64,000 bases of DNA from Mycobacteriaceae bacterium (GCA_903970145.1 CAJCHO010000039.1:31728-95727); one strand, 5' to 3'. Counted from the stretch's first letter, positions 10,348-20,772 are shown. Numbers and translations are program-made. The notes: generated from the letters alone by a model not told the origin.

Positions 10348-11646
10348 TTAGACATAAGTCGGCACGAGGCATGACTTGTGTTCGATGTGATGGATGAACT
10401 CATCCCGATAGTGCTTGATGAAGGCGCGCACCGGCATCGCCGCGGCATCCCCCAAGGCGCAGATGGTCCGACCCTGGATGTTGTCAGCGACCGAGTTGAG
10501 CAGATCCAGATCCTCGAGGCGACCCTGACCGTGCTCGATGCGATGCACGACGCGGTACATCCAGCCGGTCCCCTCGCGGCAGGGTGTGCACTGACCGCAG
10601 GATTCCTCGAAGTAGAAGTAGGACAGGCGCAGCAGCGACTTGACCATGCAGCGCGTCTCGTCCATGACGATGACCGCGCCCGAGCCGAGCATGGAGCCCG
10701 CCTTGGCGATCGAGTCGTAGTCCATATCGGTCTGCATCATGGTCGCGCCGGGCAAGACGGGCGCCGAGGAGCCCCCGGGGATCACGGCCTTGAGCTTCTT
10801 GCCGCCGCGCATGCCACCGGCCAGTTCAAGCAGCTTGGCAAAGGGTGTTCCCAGCGGAATCTCGTAGTTGTCGGGCCGCTCCACATCGCCCGAGATCGAG
10901 AAGATCTTGGTGCCGCCGTTATTGGGTTTGCCGATCTTCAGGAACGCCTCGCCACCATTCAAGATGATCCAGGGGACCGCGGCGAACGTCTCGGTATTGT
11001 TGATCGTGGTCGGCTTGCCGTAGAGGCCGTAACTCGCCGGAAACGGCGGCTTGAAGCGCGGCAGACCTTTCTTGCCCTCGAGAGACTCGAGCAGCGCCGT
11101 CTCCTCCCCACAGATGTAGGCCCCATAGCCGTGCACGCCGTGGAGATGGAAGGTGAATCCGGAACCTAAGATGTTATCGCCCAGAAACCCCGCCGCGCGC
11201 GCCTCCTCGAGCGCTTCCTCGAAGCGTTCATAGGCGTCCCAGATCTCGCCGTGGACGTAGTTGTAGCCCACAGAGATCCCCATCGCATAGCCACCGATGA
11301 TCATGCCCTCGATCAGGAGGTGGGGGTTGTAGCGCAGGATGTCGCGGTCTTTGAAGGTGCCCGGTTCGCCCTCATCGGAATTGCACACCAGATACTTCTG
11401 GCCCGGGAACTGGCGCGGCATGAAGCTCCACTTCAGGCCCGTCGGAAAACCTGCACCGCCGCGTCCGCGCAGGGCCGATGCCTTTAGCTCGGCGATGATG
11501 GCCTCGGGCGTGATCTTGTTCTCGAGAATCTTCTTCAACGCGCTGTAGCCGCCGCGCTTCTGGTAATCGGCCAGGCGCCAGTTCTTGCCGTCCAGTCCGG
11601 ACAGGATCTGGGCGCTGATATGACGATCGTGGAGGGAAGTGGGCAT
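10348..11646 (-). CDS. nuoF: NADH-quinone oxidoreductase subunit F (NADH/FMN binding)
   Basis: Flavoprotein subunit where NADH is oxidised. The 432-residue product shows the glycine-rich [15 protein letters not shown] motif (FMN/NADH site), [15 protein letters not shown], the NADH-contacting [20 protein letters not shown], and the N3 [4Fe-4S] motif [15 protein letters not shown] with the later ligand Cys in [14 protein letters not shown]. Normal length. Its start lies 8 bases after nuoE. It is paralogous to FdsB at 41.8-43.4 kb. Confidence 0.97.
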   Translation of the reverse strand: MPTSLHDRHISAQILSGLDGKNWRLADYQKRGGYSALKKILENKITPEAIIAELKASALRGRGGAGFPTGLKWSFMPRQFPGQKYLVCNSDEGEPGTFKDRDILRYNPHLLIEGMIIGGYAMGISVGYNYVHGEIWDAYERFEEALEEARAAGFLGDNILGSGFTFHLHGVHGYGAYICGEETALLESLEGKKGLPRFKPPFPASYGLYGKPTTINNTETFAAVPWIILNGGEAFLKIGKPNNGGTKIFSISGDVERPDNYEIPLGTPFAKLLELAGGMRGGKKLKAVIPGGSSAPVLPGATMMQTDMDYDSIAKAGSMLGSGAVIVMDETRCMVKSLLRLSYFYFEESCGQCTPCREGTGWMYRVVHRIEHGQGRLEDLDLLNSVADNIQGRTICALGDAAAMPVRAFIKHYRDEFIHHIEHKSCLVPTYV

Positions 11647-11654
11647 CTTCGAGC

Positions 11655-12131
11655 CTATTTGAGTTCGTCGAGCAGCGCGTCAATCTTGGCCTGGCTCATG
11701 AAGCTGCACATGCGCTTGTTGTTCACAAGCATGACTGGAGCGTCGCCGCAGGCACCCATGCATTCGCCCTCGATCAGGGTAACGCGTCCATCCGAGCTGG
11801 TCTGGCCGAACTCAACACCGAGCTTGCCTTTGAGGTAGTCGCCGGCACACTCGCCGCCCGATAGGGCGCATGGCAGATTGGTGCACACGCTGATCTTGAA
11901 GCGCCCGACCGGCTTGACGTCGAACATGTTGTAAAAGGTGGCCACTTCCTGGACAGCGATCGGTGGCAGATCGAGATAGCTCGCGACCTCCTCGATCACC
12001 GGGGTTGACACCCAGCCGTACTGGTCTTGCGCGATCGCGAGCGCCGCGATTACAGCTGACTGCTTGCCCGCTGGCGGATACTTCGCCACCTCGCGGTCGA
12101 TGCGCTTCTGGGATTCTGGGCTAAGGGGCAT
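11655..12131 (-). CDS. nuoE: NADH-quinone oxidoreductase subunit E
   Basis: Thioredoxin-fold [2Fe-2S] subunit (cluster N1a) of the NADH-oxidising module. The 158-residue product has the four cluster cysteines in the standard two pairs: [11 protein letters not shown] and [14 protein letters not shown] helical N-terminal part ([21 protein letters not shown]) precedes the cluster domain, as usual. It starts at ATG 12131, 32 bases after the nuoD stop, and is closely followed by nuoF. Confidence 0.97.
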   Translation of the reverse strand: MPLSPESQKRIDREVAKYPPAGKQSAVIAALAIAQDQYGWVSTPVIEEVASYLDLPPIAVQEVATFYNMFDVKPVGRFKISVCTNLPCALSGGECAGDYLKGKLGVEFGQTSSDGRVTLIEGECMGACGDAPVMLVNNKRMCSFMSQAKIDALLDELK

Positions 12132-12163
12132 GGTGATGGTTTGGGTTCTGGGTTCTCGCCTGG

Positions 12164-13417
12164 TCAGCGATCGATCTCGCCGAACACGATGTCGAGCGTT
12201 CCAATAATCGTCACAACGTCGGCCAGCATGTGACCGCGCGACATTTCGTCCAGACTCTGCAGATGCGGGAAGCCGGGAGCCCGGATCTTCACGCGGAATG
12301 GCTTGTTGGCACCGTCGGAGACGAGATAGATGCCAAACTCTCCCTTGGGATGCTCGACCGCCGCGTAGGCTTCGCCCGGCGGCACGTGAAAACCTTCGGT
12401 AAAGAGCTTGAAGTGGTGAATCAGCTCTTCCATGTTCTCTTTCATCCCGACGCGCTGCGGTGGCGCGACCTTGTGATTGTCGGTCATCACCGGTCCGGGA
12501 TTATTGCGTAGCCACTCGATGCATTGCTTGATGATGCGGTTCGACTGGCGCAGTTCCTCGACGCGACACAGGTAGCGGTCGTAACTGTCGCCGTTGACTC
12601 CGACCGGCACATCGAACTCAAGCAGGTCATAGACCTCGTAGGGTTGCTTTCTGCGCAGGTCCCATTCAACTCCCGAGCCACGCAGCATCGGACCGGTGAA
12701 GCCCAGCGCCAGTGCGCGCTCGGGACTGACTACCCCGATACCCACCAACCGCTGCTTCCAGATTCGATTGTCGGTCAGAAGCGTTTCGTACTCGTCGACA
12801 TAGTGCGGAAAGCGATTGGTGAAGCCCTCGATGAAATCGAGCAGGGAGCCCTGTCGAGTCTCATTGAGCTCGGCAACCGCCTTGGCGTTCTTCCACTTCG
12901 AAGTCTTGTACTGCGGCATGGTGTCGGGCAGGTCCCGATAGACGCCGCCCGGACGGTAGTAGGCCGCGTGCATGCGCGCGCCCGAGACCGCCTCGTAGCA
13001 ATCCATCAGGTCTTCGCGTTCGCGAAACGCGTACAGGAATACCGCCATCGCACCCACGTCCAGACCGTGCGCGCCGATCCACAGCAGGTGATTCAGGATG
13101 CGCGTGATTTCATCGAACATCACGCGGATGTACTGCGCGCGCAGCGGAACTTCAATGCCCATCAATTTCTCGATGGCCATGACGTAGGCGTGCTCGTTGC
13201 ACATCATCGAGACGTAGTCGAGCCGGTCCATATAGGGGACCGACTGCAGGAAGGTGCGCTGTTCGGCGAGCTTTTCAGTGGCGCGGTGCAAGAGTCCGAT
13301 GTGCGGATCGGCGCGCTGCACGACTTCCCCGTCCAGCTCCAGGATCAGACGCAATACGCCGTGTGCCGCGGGATGCTGCGGCCCGAAGTTGAGGGTGTAA
13401 TTCTTGATCTCTGCCAT
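12164..13417 (-). CDS. nuoD: NADH-quinone oxidoreductase subunit D
   Basis: The 49-kDa-type subunit, related to the large subunit of [NiFe] hydrogenases; with NuoB it forms the quinone-reduction site. The 417-residue protein opens with the conserved [15 protein letters not shown] segment, whose histidine and the later tyrosine line the quinone pocket. It also contains [20 protein letters not shown] and ends in the typical VFGEIDR. It begins one base after the nuoC stop. In betaproteobacteria nuoC and nuoD are separate genes, as here, in contrast to the fused nuoCD of E. coli. Confidence 0.97.
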   Translation of the reverse strand: MAEIKNYTLNFGPQHPAAHGVLRLILELDGEVVQRADPHIGLLHRATEKLAEQRTFLQSVPYMDRLDYVSMMCNEHAYVMAIEKLMGIEVPLRAQYIRVMFDEITRILNHLLWIGAHGLDVGAMAVFLYAFREREDLMDCYEAVSGARMHAAYYRPGGVYRDLPDTMPQYKTSKWKNAKAVAELNETRQGSLLDFIEGFTNRFPHYVDEYETLLTDNRIWKQRLVGIGVVSPERALALGFTGPMLRGSGVEWDLRRKQPYEVYDLLEFDVPVGVNGDSYDRYLCRVEELRQSNRIIKQCIEWLRNNPGPVMTDNHKVAPPQRVGMKENMEELIHHFKLFTEGFHVPPGEAYAAVEHPKGEFGIYLVSDGANKPFRVKIRAPGFPHLQSLDEMSRGHMLADVVTIIGTLDIVFGEIDR

Positions 13418-13418
13418 C

Positions 13419-14018
13419 TCAGCGCAGCCCTCCGTAGCCCTGCTCGCGGATCACGCGCGGCACGTTATTGCGCGGCGCGATGGTAACCGGCTGGTAAATG
13501 ACGCGTTTTTGTTCCGGGTCATAGCGCATCTCGACATTGCCTGAAACCGGGAAATCCTTGCGAAACGGATGCCCGACAAAGCCGTAGTCGGTGAGCAGGC
13601 GACGCAGGTCGGGATGGCCCTCGAAGATCACGCCAAACAGATCGAAGGCTTCGCGCTCGAACCAGCCTGCGCTCGGCCATATCTCGACGAGCGTCGGCAC
13701 CAGCGGGAAATCGTCGTCAGCAGCGAAAACGCGCAGCCGCACGCGCCAGTTGTGTTTCAGGCTCAACAGGTGCGAGACCGCCGCAAAGCGCGGACCACTC
13801 CATTGCGTATGCGCGTAGCCCTGATAGTCCATGCCGCACAGATCGATCAGCTGCTCAAATTGCAGATCGGGGTGATCGCGTAGTGCAGTGGCAGCAGCCA
13901 GACTGTGTTCAGCGGCGACCTCAATGGTAATTTCGCCCAGAGCGACGACGAGAGACTTGAGCGAATCCCCGAGCACCGCGCGCAGGGCCGCCTCCAAGGT
14001 ATTCAATCTTGTGGTCAT
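13419..14018 (-). CDS. nuoC: NADH-quinone oxidoreductase subunit C
   Basis: The 30-kDa-type structural subunit of the peripheral arm. The 199-residue product includes the family signature [34 protein letters not shown] and ends in [13 protein letters not shown]. It is a stand-alone NuoC, not fused to NuoD. ATG at 14018 follows nuoB by 37 bases, and its stop is one base from nuoD. No cofactor is expected in this subunit. Confidence 0.96.
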   Translation of the reverse strand: MTTRLNTLEAALRAVLGDSLKSLVVALGEITIEVAAEHSLAAATALRDHPDLQFEQLIDLCGMDYQGYAHTQWSGPRFAAVSHLLSLKHNWRVRLRVFAADDDFPLVPTLVEIWPSAGWFEREAFDLFGVIFEGHPDLRRLLTDYGFVGHPFRKDFPVSGNVEMRYDPEQKRVIYQPVTIAPRNNVPRVIREQGYGGLR

Positions 14019-14055
14019 GTGGGATGTCGGGGCGGTAGCAGTTGGATGAATGGCA

Positions 14056-14535
14056 TCAGTCGCGCGCGATCGTACTGGTGCGTTTGATCTTGTTCATGAG
14101 TTGCAGTACGCCGTACATCAGCGCCTCGGCCGTGGGTGGGCAACCCGGTACGTAGATGTCGACCGGAACAATCCGATCACAGCCGCGCACCACCGAGTAG
14201 GAGTAGTGATAGTAACCGCCGCCATTGGCGCACGAGCCCATCGAAATCACCCAGCGTGGCTCGGTCATCTGGTCGTACACCTTGCGCAGTGCCGGCGCCA
14301 TCTTGTTGCACAGGGTACCGGCGACGATCATGACGTCGGACTGACGCGGACTCGGACGAAAGATGACGCCAAAGCGATCCATGTCGTAGCGCGCCGCGCC
14401 CGCGTGCATCATCTCGACCGCGCAGCAGGCAAGACCGAAAGTCATTGGCCAGAGCGAGCCGGTACGCGTCCAGTTGATAAGCGCGTCGGCCGTGGTGGTC
14501 ACGACCCCCTTGGATAAAACGCCCTCAATGCTCAT
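14056..14535 (-). CDS. nuoB: NADH-quinone oxidoreductase subunit B (cluster N2)
   Basis: Holds the terminal [4Fe-4S] cluster N2, which reduces quinone. The 159-residue protein has the tandem cysteines in [13 protein letters not shown] (Cys37, Cys38) and the other two ligands in MGSCANGGG (Cys102) and [11 protein letters not shown] (Cys132). The arginine/aspartate-rich segment [21 protein letters not shown] that surrounds N2 is intact. It lies 34 bases after nuoA and 37 bases before nuoC. Confidence 0.97.
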   Translation of the reverse strand: MSIEGVLSKGVVTTTADALINWTRTGSLWPMTFGLACCAVEMMHAGAARYDMDRFGVIFRPSPRQSDVMIVAGTLCNKMAPALRKVYDQMTEPRWVISMGSCANGGGYYHYSYSVVRGCDRIVPVDIYVPGCPPTAEALMYGVLQLMNKIKRTSTIARD

Positions 14536-14569
14536 GTTCGCAGCGCCTTGTAACTAGTACGGGATGGCA

Positions 14570-14929
14570 TCACTGCCAATCGAGTGCTCCCTTTTTCCAG
14601 ATGTACCAGAAGCCGACCAGGAATTCGAGAACGAATACCACCATCGTCATATAGCCATACAGGCCCAGTTCGCGCAGCGCGACGGCCCACGGGAAAAAGA
14701 ATGCCGTTTCCAGATCGAAGAGGATGAACAGAATGGCGATGAGGTAGTAGCGCACGTCAAAACGCATGCGCGCGTCTTCAAATGCCTCAAAGCCGCACTC
14801 GTAGGGAGAAAGCTTCTGGCTGTCCGGGCGGCTCGGTGCGATCAGGTTGCCGGTGACCATCGCCGCGCAACCGATAAATGTGCCCACCAGAATGAATAGA
14901 AGGACTGGAAAGTAGGGTTCGAGATTCAC
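14570..14929 (-). CDS. nuoA: NADH-quinone oxidoreductase subunit A
   Basis: Small membrane subunit (three helices) near the quinone chamber, and first gene of the nuo operon. The conserved loop [30 protein letters not shown], including the key cysteine, is present. The open frame runs back to 15028, but I place the start at GTG 14929. A strong Shine-Dalgarno (TGGAGGG, complement of 14939-14944) lies 9 bases upstream of it, and the product then starts [12 protein letters not shown], matching family N-termini, at 119 residues. The ATG at 14938 directly abuts the Shine-Dalgarno and is unlikely to be used. Confidence 0.93.
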   Translation of the reverse strand: MNLEPYFPVLLFILVGTFIGCAAMVTGNLIAPSRPDSQKLSPYECGFEAFEDARMRFDVRYYLIAILFILFDLETAFFFPWAVALRELGLYGYMTMVVFVLEFLVGFWYIWKKGALDWQ

Positions 14930-15057
14930 GGCTTGCATCCCTCCAGGTACTTGCGCGTTGCCCAGCCATTCGGAAATCACGGACCAGATCCGAGTCGCGA
15001 TTTGCAGGGGCGTACGCCCATCTGCCACATCGCACCGACCCTGGCGCGTTGCTGCTT

Positions 15058-15142
15058 TGGTGCCGACGGCGAGACTCGAACTCGCACAGCTTTCGCCACT
15101 ACCCCCTCAAGATAGCGTGTCTACCAATTTCACCACGTCGGC
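15058..15142 (-). tRNA. tRNA-Leu (anticodon GAG)
   Basis: An 85-base class II tRNA. The acceptor stem is GCCGACG/CGTCGGC with discriminator A and an encoded CCA. The D arm contains TTGGTAGAC, and the anticodon stem CTATC/GGTAG encloses the loop TTGAGGG, giving anticodon GAG (reads CUC and CUU). A long variable arm and the T arm GCGAGTTCGAGTCTCGC follow. It lies between secG (34-base gap) and nuoA on the same strand, so it is probably cut out of a tpiA-secG-nuo transcript. Confidence 0.96.
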
Positions 15143-15176
15143 ATTGCCAGCAAACCCGGTCTGGACCGGGTCCGCC

Positions 15177-15566
15177 TTACTTCGGAATCTCGTTCGACTT
15201 GCCAGCCGGCGCCTCGGGCGCAGGCGGCGTAGCCTGGGCGGGCAATGACGCCGGTATCGCATCGCTCTTTGGTGCCGGCAGCGACTGAGCCGGCAGATTA
15301 TCGGTCCCAACCGGCGCGACCTTGGGCCGGCTGCTCGCAAAATAGCTCAAAGCCAGCGTGCAGGCAAAGAAAGTCGCCGCCAGGATCGCCGTCGAGCGCG
15401 ACAGGAAATTGGCCGAGCCGGTCGCCCCGAACAGGCTGCCTGAGGCGCCCGAGCCAAAGCCGGTCCCCATGTCGGCACCCTTGCCGTGCTGAAGCAGCAC
15501 CAGGAGGATGATGCCCAGGGCTGACGCCAGCATCACCACGAAAACCACGTTACGTACGATGTCCAT
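15177..15566 (-). CDS. secG: Preprotein translocase subunit SecG
   Basis: Auxiliary subunit of the SecYEG protein-conducting channel in the inner membrane. The 129-residue product has two hydrophobic helices (about residues 3-23 and 58-78) joined by the conserved loop LLQHGKGADMGTGFGSGASGSLFG..GSANFLSR. A proline/alanine-rich C-terminal tail of about 40 residues makes it longer than E. coli SecG (110 residues). It is downstream of tpiA on the same strand and followed by tRNA-Leu and the nuo operon. Confidence 0.95.
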   Translation of the reverse strand: MDIVRNVVFVVMLASALGIILLVLLQHGKGADMGTGFGSGASGSLFGATGSANFLSRSTAILAATFFACTLALSYFASSRPKVAPVGTDNLPAQSLPAPKSDAIPASLPAQATPPAPEAPAGKSNEIPK

Positions 15567-15587
15567 TCTTGTCCTGTCGCGGGCTCG

Positions 15588-16352
15588 TCACGCGTTTGCC
15601 GCACTGACGATCCCCAAAAATTCACCGGCCACCAGGGCCGCCCCGCCAATCAGCCCGCCATCGATGTCGGGCATTGCAAACAACTGGCCCGCATTGGCCG
15701 CCTTGACGCTGCCACCGTAGATGATCGGCATCGTCCGTCCCGCCTGTTCGTGGCGCTCGCTGACCTGCTCGCGCAACCAACCATGCACTTGCTGCGCCTG
15801 CTCGGCTGTCGCCGTCTTGCCAGTGCCGATCGCCCATACCGGTTCGTAGGCCAGCACCAGCTTGTCCAACGCCGCCGCGTCGACCGACTCCAGCACCGCA
15901 GCCAGCTGCTCGGCTACCTGCGCCCGGGTCCGCCCCGCCTCGCGCTGCGCGAGTGTTTCGCCCACGCAGACGATTGGCGTCATGCCCGCCGCCAGCACTC
16001 GAAGAGCCTTTCGGGCAACCAGCTCGCTGGTCTCACCGCACTGCCCGCGCCTCTCGGAATGCCCGACGATCACATATTGGCACGCAAAATCGGCCAGCAT
16101 GGCTGCGGATACCTGCCCGGTGAAGGCGCCGCCCTGCTCTGCGCTCACATCCTGGGAGCCCCAGGTGAGCGCGCGCGCGTCAAGCAGCTGCTGCATCTGG
16201 GCCAGATAGGGAAACGGCGCGCACACCGCCACCTTGCAGCGAAGCTCGCGCGGCAGGCCTTCCAGGATCGCATGCACCAGCGCAGCGTTGTCCGAGCGGC
16301 TGCCGTGCATCTTCCAGTTTCCGACAACCAGTTTTTGGCGCTGCAACATCAT
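15588..16352 (-). CDS. tpiA: Triose-phosphate isomerase
   Basis: Interconverts dihydroxyacetone phosphate and glyceraldehyde 3-phosphate in glycolysis and gluconeogenesis, in the cytosol. All catalytic residues are visible: Lys14 in GNWKMHG, His98 in VIVGHSERR and Glu170 in VLAYEPVWAIGTGKTAT, where the last part is the flexible loop 6. The phosphate-binding IYGGSVKAAN is also present. The 254-residue length is normal. It starts the tpiA-secG transcript; a promoter is annotated just upstream. Confidence 0.97.
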   Translation of the reverse strand: MMLQRQKLVVGNWKMHGSRSDNAALVHAILEGLPRELRCKVAVCAPFPYLAQMQQLLDARALTWGSQDVSAEQGGAFTGQVSAAMLADFACQYVIVGHSERRGQCGETSELVARKALRVLAAGMTPIVCVGETLAQREAGRTRAQVAEQLAAVLESVDAAALDKLVLAYEPVWAIGTGKTATAEQAQQVHGWLREQVSERHEQAGRTMPIIYGGSVKAANAGQLFAMPDIDGGLIGGAALVAGEFLGIVSAANA

Positions 16353-16378
16353 CGATGCGTGATTTCCGAAGCCTGTAA

Positions 16379-16408
16379 ATTGTAACGGCTTTGCCTCAGT
16401 ACGGTCAA
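16379..16408 (-). promoter_or_regulatory. Probable sigma-70 promoter of tpiA
   Basis: On the minus strand TTGACC (complement of 16403-16408) and TACAAT (complement of 16379-16384) are separated by 18 bases, a close match to -35 and -10 consensus elements. The predicted start would lie about 20 bases upstream of the tpiA ATG, and the promoter could serve tpiA, secG, tRNA-Leu and nuo. Sequence match only. Confidence 0.6.
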
Positions 16409-16467
16409 ATCGGCGCAGCCCCTGTCCGGACTAGCACAAGGCAGGTGCGTTGCGCCGCCGCATGGAC

Positions 16468-17448
16468 CTAGTTGACTGCCAGAACCAGCTTGCCGATGTG
16501 CTCGCTGCTCTCCATCAGGCGATGGGCTTCGCTGGCGTTTTCAAGCGCAAAAGTCTTGAAAATTGTCGGCTTCACGAGGCCGCTCTCGATCAACGGCCAG
16601 ACGCGGCCGTAGAGTTGCTCCGCGATCGCCGCCTTGAAGGCGACTGAGCGCGGTCGCAGCGTAGACCCCGTGACCGTGAGACGCCGACGCAGTATCTGGC
16701 CGACATCCACTTCGGCCTTGCTGCCACCAAGCAGCGCGATGATGGCGAGGCGCCCGTCATCGGCCAGGCAATTGATCTCGCGCGGCACATAGCTGCCGGC
16801 GACCATGTCCAGAATCACGTCCACCCCGCGCCCATTGGTCAACTCCTTGACGACGGCGCCAAAGTCCTCGCTTCGGTAGTTGATGCCGCGCTCGGCACCC
16901 AGTGCCTCGCAGGCGCGCACCTTGACATCACTGCCAGCCGTCGCAAAGACCCGGTGCCCGAGTGCGCGACAGAGCTGGATTGCGGTTACCCCGATGCCGC
17001 TTGTCCCACCCTGTACGAGGAGCGTCTCACCGCTCGCCAGCCGCGCGCGATCGAAGACGTTGCTCCACACAGTAAAAAATGTCTCCGGCAGGCAGGCCGC
17101 CTCGGAGTCCGATAGTCCCTTGGGTACCGGCAGGCAATTGGCAAGCGGGGCCGCGCAGAACTCGGCGTAGCCGCCACCCTGCACCAGCGCGCACACCCTC
17201 TGACCGACGTAAAAGGGAGAGCCCGCGAGGTCACCATCGACGATCGTGCCGGCGACTTCGAGTCCGGGCAGATCCGACGCACCCGCCGGCACCGGATAGT
17301 GACCCGCGCGTTGCAGGCAGTCGGGTCGATTTACGCCGGCAGCGCCGACCTTGATGAGCAATTCGCCCGGCTTTAGCTGCGGTTGCTCGCGCTCGCAAAC
17401 CTGCAAAACTTCAGGTCCACCGGGTACCGTGATCTCAATTGCTTTCAT
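16468..17448 (-). CDS. NAD(P)H:quinone oxidoreductase, medium-chain dehydrogenase family (PIG3/QOR type)
   Basis: Zinc-independent medium-chain dehydrogenase/reductase, 326 residues. The N-terminal GroES-like domain contains AAGVNRPDCLQRAGHYP, typical of the PIG3/TP53I3 subgroup of quinone oxidoreductases. The Rossmann domain has the nucleotide motif LVQGGTSGIGVTAIQL (about residue 145). The structural and catalytic zinc ligands of alcohol dehydrogenases are absent. Likely an NADPH-dependent quinone or enone reductase; the natural substrate cannot be told from sequence. This gene commonly sits between pnp and tpiA in Burkholderiales. Confidence 0.88.
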   Translation of the reverse strand: MKAIEITVPGGPEVLQVCEREQPQLKPGELLIKVGAAGVNRPDCLQRAGHYPVPAGASDLPGLEVAGTIVDGDLAGSPFYVGQRVCALVQGGGYAEFCAAPLANCLPVPKGLSDSEAACLPETFFTVWSNVFDRARLASGETLLVQGGTSGIGVTAIQLCRALGHRVFATAGSDVKVRACEALGAERGINYRSEDFGAVVKELTNGRGVDVILDMVAGSYVPREINCLADDGRLAIIALLGGSKAEVDVGQILRRRLTVTGSTLRPRSVAFKAAIAEQLYGRVWPLIESGLVKPTIFKTFALENASEAHRLMESSEHIGKLVLAVN

Positions 17449-17630
17449 TGCATTTCCATGACTGGGCTACGCGCCGTATGCTACCCCAGCTTCGGGTGCT
17501 TGGCGGCAGCGCGCAGGAGGAACATCGCTCATCCTTAAGGTGCGCCGGCCGGGGCGGGACAAGTAATTCGATTTAGGCTCGAGCAATCGCAGGTCGCCCG
17601 TGAGTGCGAGTGGGCTCAGTCGCCAGTGAG

Positions 17631-17939
17631 CTACTGATTGCTCCCCCGCTTTATCGCCTCTAGAGTCTCGATCCGCGCTCGCAAAGTATCCATTTCAGAA
17701 GAAAGCATTTTATCGGTTACGTAGGGGCTTGCCTCCTTGTCCGCTGCCTTCTTGAGTGCGATCTTGTCTTGGGCGAGCGCCAGATCGGGCTTGCCGAGGG
17801 CAAATCCCGCAGCGCTCTTGAGATACAGCGCGGTTGCCTTGCTCTTTTCCAACGAGAAGTGCGTAGTTGCGACGGAGCCGATTGCCGCACCCACAAGCGC
17901 ACTCACTAGTGTTAGCGAAAAGTGTCGGATTCTGCCCAT
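17631..17939 (-). CDS. Small membrane-anchored or exported protein of unknown function
   Basis: I do not recognise a family. The 102-residue product begins MGRIRHFSLTLVSALVGAAIGSVATTHF, a positively charged start followed by a hydrophobic segment (residues 8-24), so either an uncleaved membrane anchor or a signal peptide. The rest is charged and helical (KKAADKEASPY..., SSEMDTLRARIETLEAIKR), and its C-terminal third looks capable of a short coiled coil. A GGGGAAG Shine-Dalgarno precedes the ATG. It stands alone between pnp and the quinone oxidoreductase. The call that it is a gene rests on start context and a plausible N-terminal segment. Confidence 0.6.
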   Translation of the reverse strand: MGRIRHFSLTLVSALVGAAIGSVATTHFSLEKSKATALYLKSAAGFALGKPDLALAQDKIALKKAADKEASPYVTDKMLSSEMDTLRARIETLEAIKRGSNQ

Positions 17940-18061
17940 GCCGATTGCTACTTCCCCTAATAATCAACCCAGCTTCGTACCATAGTACCTTGGTCAGTCG
18001 TAGGGATCGACCTCTTGAATCCGGTTCGCCTTCGGGACTGCCGGGCGCCGCCAGCGAGGCG

Positions 18062-18097
18062 CCAAAAGACAAAGGGCGCGCCGTCTGGCGCGCCCTT
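18062..18097 (-). terminator. Intrinsic terminator after pnp
   Basis: On the minus strand an 11-base perfect stem, AAGGGCGCGCC / GGCGCGCCCTT with loop AGAC (18072-18097), is followed by TGTCTTTT. It lies about 20 bases after the pnp stop. Strong stem with a short T-rich tail. Confidence 0.85.
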
Positions 18098-18117
18098 GGC
18101 GTCAGTGCTCGAAGAGT

Positions 18118-20271
18118 TTAGCTCTGCGGTTCCTGCACGGCGCTTGCGACTTCGGGGGCAGGCTGCTCCTTGGGAGCAGCAAGCGCCTTCATCGACAGGC
18201 GCAGGCGACCCTTGTCATCGGCCTCGAGCACCTTGACCTTCACGACCTGGCCTTCCTTGAGGTAGTCGGCGACGGCGTTGACGCGCTCCTGAGCGATCTG
18301 GCTGATATGCAAGAGACCATCCTTGCCGGGCAGTACCTGAACGATGGCACCGAAGTCGAGCAGCTTTAGGACGGTACCTTCGTAGACCGAGCCGACTTCC
18401 ACTTCGGCGGTGAGCTCTTCAATGCGCTTTTTCGCGAGCTGGCCGGCGGCCGCGTCGATCGACGCAATGGTCACCAGACCTTCGTCGTTGATGTCGATCT
18501 GGGTATGCGTCTCCTCGGTCAGCGCACGGATCGTCGCGCCGCCCTTGCCGATCACGTCGCGGATCTTCTCGGGATTGATGCGGATGGTGATCAGACGCGG
18601 AGCAAAGTCGGAGAGCTCGGTCTTCGAATGCGGCAAGGCGATCTGCATCTGGGCGAGGATGTGCATGCGACCTTCGCGTGCCTGAGCCAGCGCCGCCTGC
18701 ATGATTTCCTTGGTGATGCCCTGGATCTTGATGTCCATCTGCAGCGCAGTGATCCCGGCCGTGGTGCCGGCGACCTTGAAGTCCATGTCGCCCAAGTGAT
18801 CCTCGTCACCCAGAATATCGGTCAGCACGGCAAACTTGCTGCCTTCCTTGATCAGACCCATCGCGACACCGGCCACGTGTGCCTTCATCGGCACGCCAGC
18901 GTCCATCAGTGCCAGGCAGCCACCGCAAACGGACGCCATCGACGAGGAACCGTTGGACTCGGTGATCTCCGAGACGACTCGGATCGAATAGCTAAATTCC
19001 TCGGGGCTTGGCAGGCAGGCAACCAGCGCGCGCTTGGCCAGTCGACCGTGACCGATCTCGCGGCGCTTTGGAGTTCCGACGCGTCCGGTCTCGCCGGTCG
19101 CGAACGGGGGCATGTTGTAGTGAAGCATGAAGCGTTCGCGGTATTCGCCCATCAAGGCGTCGATGATCTGCTCGTCGCGCGCGGTACCGAGGGTGGCAAT
19201 CACCAGGGCCTGGGTTTCACCGCGGGTGAACAGTGCCGAGCCATGCGTGCGCGGTAGCACTCCGGTGCGAATCGAGATCGGACGCACGGTGCGCGTGTCG
19301 CGGCCATCGATGCGCGGATCGCCTTCGAGAATCTGATTGCGCACGATCTTGGATTCCAGATCGAACAGGATATTCGAGACCTCGACTTCGTCGGGAACCG
19401 TGCCACCAACCTGCTGCGCCTCTTCGGTGAGCTTGGTCATGACAAAGCTCGACACCGCCTTGAGCTTCTCGGTGCGCAGCTGCTTTTCGCGGACCTGGTA
19501 GGCCGCGCGCAGGTCAGACTCAGCGAAGTGGCGCACGCGCGCAATCAGCGATTCATTCTTGGCCGCTGGTGCCCACTGCCACTCGGGTTTACCGCCCTCG
19601 CGCACCAGTTCGTGGATGGCGTTGATGGCTGCCTGCATCTGTTCATGTCCAAATACCACGGCGCCGAGCATTACTTCTTCGGAGAGCTGCTTGGCTTCGG
19701 ATTCAACCATCAGCACCGCCTGTTCGGTCCCGGCGACAACCAGGTCCAGCTGCGAAGTGGTGAGTTGCGTCTTGGTCGGGTTGAGCAGGTACTGTCCGTC
19801 TATGTAAGCCACGCGTGCGGCGCCGATCGGACCGGCAAATGGAATCCCCGAGACGGCCAGCGCAGCCGAAGCGCCGATCATGGCCGGGATATCGGGATCG
19901 ATTTCGGGATTGACCGAGACGACGTGGATGATGACCTGCACGTCGTTATAAAAACCTTCCGGGAACAGCGGGCGCAGCGGGCGATCGATCAGGCGCGAGG
20001 TGAGCGTTTCCTTTTCGCTCGGCCTTCCTTCGCGCTTGAAAAATCCACCGGGAATACGGCCGGCGGCGTAGGTCTTCTCGACATAGTCAACCGTCAGAGG
20101 GAAGAAGTCCTGGCCGGGCTTGGGCTTTTTCGCGGCGACCACGGTCGCGAGCACGACGGTATCTTCGACAGTGACGAGGACCGCGCCGCCTGCCTGGCGC
20201 GCGATTTCGCCGGTTTCGAGAGTGACCTGATGCTGTCCGTACTGGAAGGTCTTGGAGATTTTATTGAACAC
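18118..20271 (-). CDS. pnp: Polyribonucleotide nucleotidyltransferase (PNPase)
   Basis: Phosphorolytic 3'-5' exoribonuclease of the RNA degradosome. The product has two RNase PH domains; the second has the [11 protein letters not shown] and [13 protein letters not shown] segments of the active domain. An all-helical linker, a KH domain ([19 protein letters not shown]) and an S1 domain ([26 protein letters not shown]) complete it. The open frame begins at 20334, but the family N-terminus [13 protein letters not shown] starts at GTG 20271, with AAGGAAA upstream, giving 717 residues. It is downstream of rpsO on the same strand, the classic rpsO-pnp arrangement. Confidence 0.96.
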   Translation of the reverse strand: MFNKISKTFQYGQHQVTLETGEIARQAGGAVLVTVEDTVVLATVVAAKKPKPGQDFFPLTVDYVEKTYAAGRIPGGFFKREGRPSEKETLTSRLIDRPLRPLFPEGFYNDVQVIIHVVSVNPEIDPDIPAMIGASAALAVSGIPFAGPIGAARVAYIDGQYLLNPTKTQLTTSQLDLVVAGTEQAVLMVESEAKQLSEEVMLGAVVFGHEQMQAAINAIHELVREGGKPEWQWAPAAKNESLIARVRHFAESDLRAAYQVREKQLRTEKLKAVSSFVMTKLTEEAQQVGGTVPDEVEVSNILFDLESKIVRNQILEGDPRIDGRDTRTVRPISIRTGVLPRTHGSALFTRGETQALVIATLGTARDEQIIDALMGEYRERFMLHYNMPPFATGETGRVGTPKRREIGHGRLAKRALVACLPSPEEFSYSIRVVSEITESNGSSSMASVCGGCLALMDAGVPMKAHVAGVAMGLIKEGSKFAVLTDILGDEDHLGDMDFKVAGTTAGITALQMDIKIQGITKEIMQAALAQAREGRMHILAQMQIALPHSKTELSDFAPRLITIRINPEKIRDVIGKGGATIRALTEETHTQIDINDEGLVTIASIDAAAGQLAKKRIEELTAEVEVGSVYEGTVLKLLDFGAIVQVLPGKDGLLHISQIAQERVNAVADYLKEGQVVKVKVLEADDKGRLRLSMKALAAPKEQPAPEVASAVQEPQS

Positions 20272-20420
20272 GTTATTTCCTTTCGCTATGGCCCGGTATG
20301 TTCCAGGTGCACCGGTACACCTCATCCGCGACAATGAAGCCCCGGCATGCGTCTAGCAAACTGCTACTGGGGACTCTGGGACGCCACGCCAGACCGGTCC
20401 CGACAGGCCTGGCGATCAAG

Positions 20421-20459
20421 CAAAAACAAAAAGCCCGCGTCAGCAAGCTGGCGCAGGCT
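20421..20459 (-). terminator. Intrinsic terminator between rpsO and pnp
   Basis: On the minus strand a 13-base stem with two G-T-type mismatches (AGCCTGCGCCAGC / GCTGACGCGGGCT, two-base loop; 20432-20459) is followed by TTTTGTTTTTG. Placed about 45 bases after rpsO, it should separate rpsO mRNA from pnp, with pnp expressed by read-through or its own promoter in the 150 bases that follow. Confidence 0.85.
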
Positions 20460-20502
20460 AGGTGCAGCGATACTGGGAGGCAGGTGCTGCGAACAAGTGC
20501 AA

Positions 20503-20772
20503 TTATTTACGCAGACCGAGTTTTTCGATCAGCGCGCGATAACGATCCGCGTCCTTGCCCTTGAGGTAGTCAAGCAGTTTGCGACGACGGCTGACCATGC
20601 GCAGCAGACCGCGCCGCGAATGATGGTCCTTGACGTGCGCCTTGAAGTGCGGCGTCAATTCGTTGATGCGTGCCGTGAGAAGCGCGACCTGAACTTCCGG
20701 GGACCCGGTGTCATTCTGGGCGCGAGCGTGAGCGGCAACGATGTCCGCCTTGTTCAAATTGGCAAATGCCAT
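20503..20772 (-). CDS. rpsO: 30S ribosomal protein S15
   Basis: Primary 16S rRNA-binding protein of the 30S platform. The 89-residue sequence is canonical: [27 protein letters not shown] and [24 protein letters not shown] good Shine-Dalgarno (AAGGAG) precedes the ATG at 20772. It has its own terminator and is followed by pnp. In E. coli S15 represses its own mRNA; no specific operator structure was identified here. Confidence 0.98.
   Translation of the reverse strand: MAFANLNKADIVAAHARAQNDTGSPEVQVALLTARINELTPHFKAHVKDHHSRRGLLRMVSRRRKLLDYLKGKDADRYRALIEKLGLRK

Noticed and set aside
12524..13486. 320-residue plus-strand frame opposite nuoD/nuoC
   Set aside because: Antisense shadow of two strong genes; no recognisable fold.
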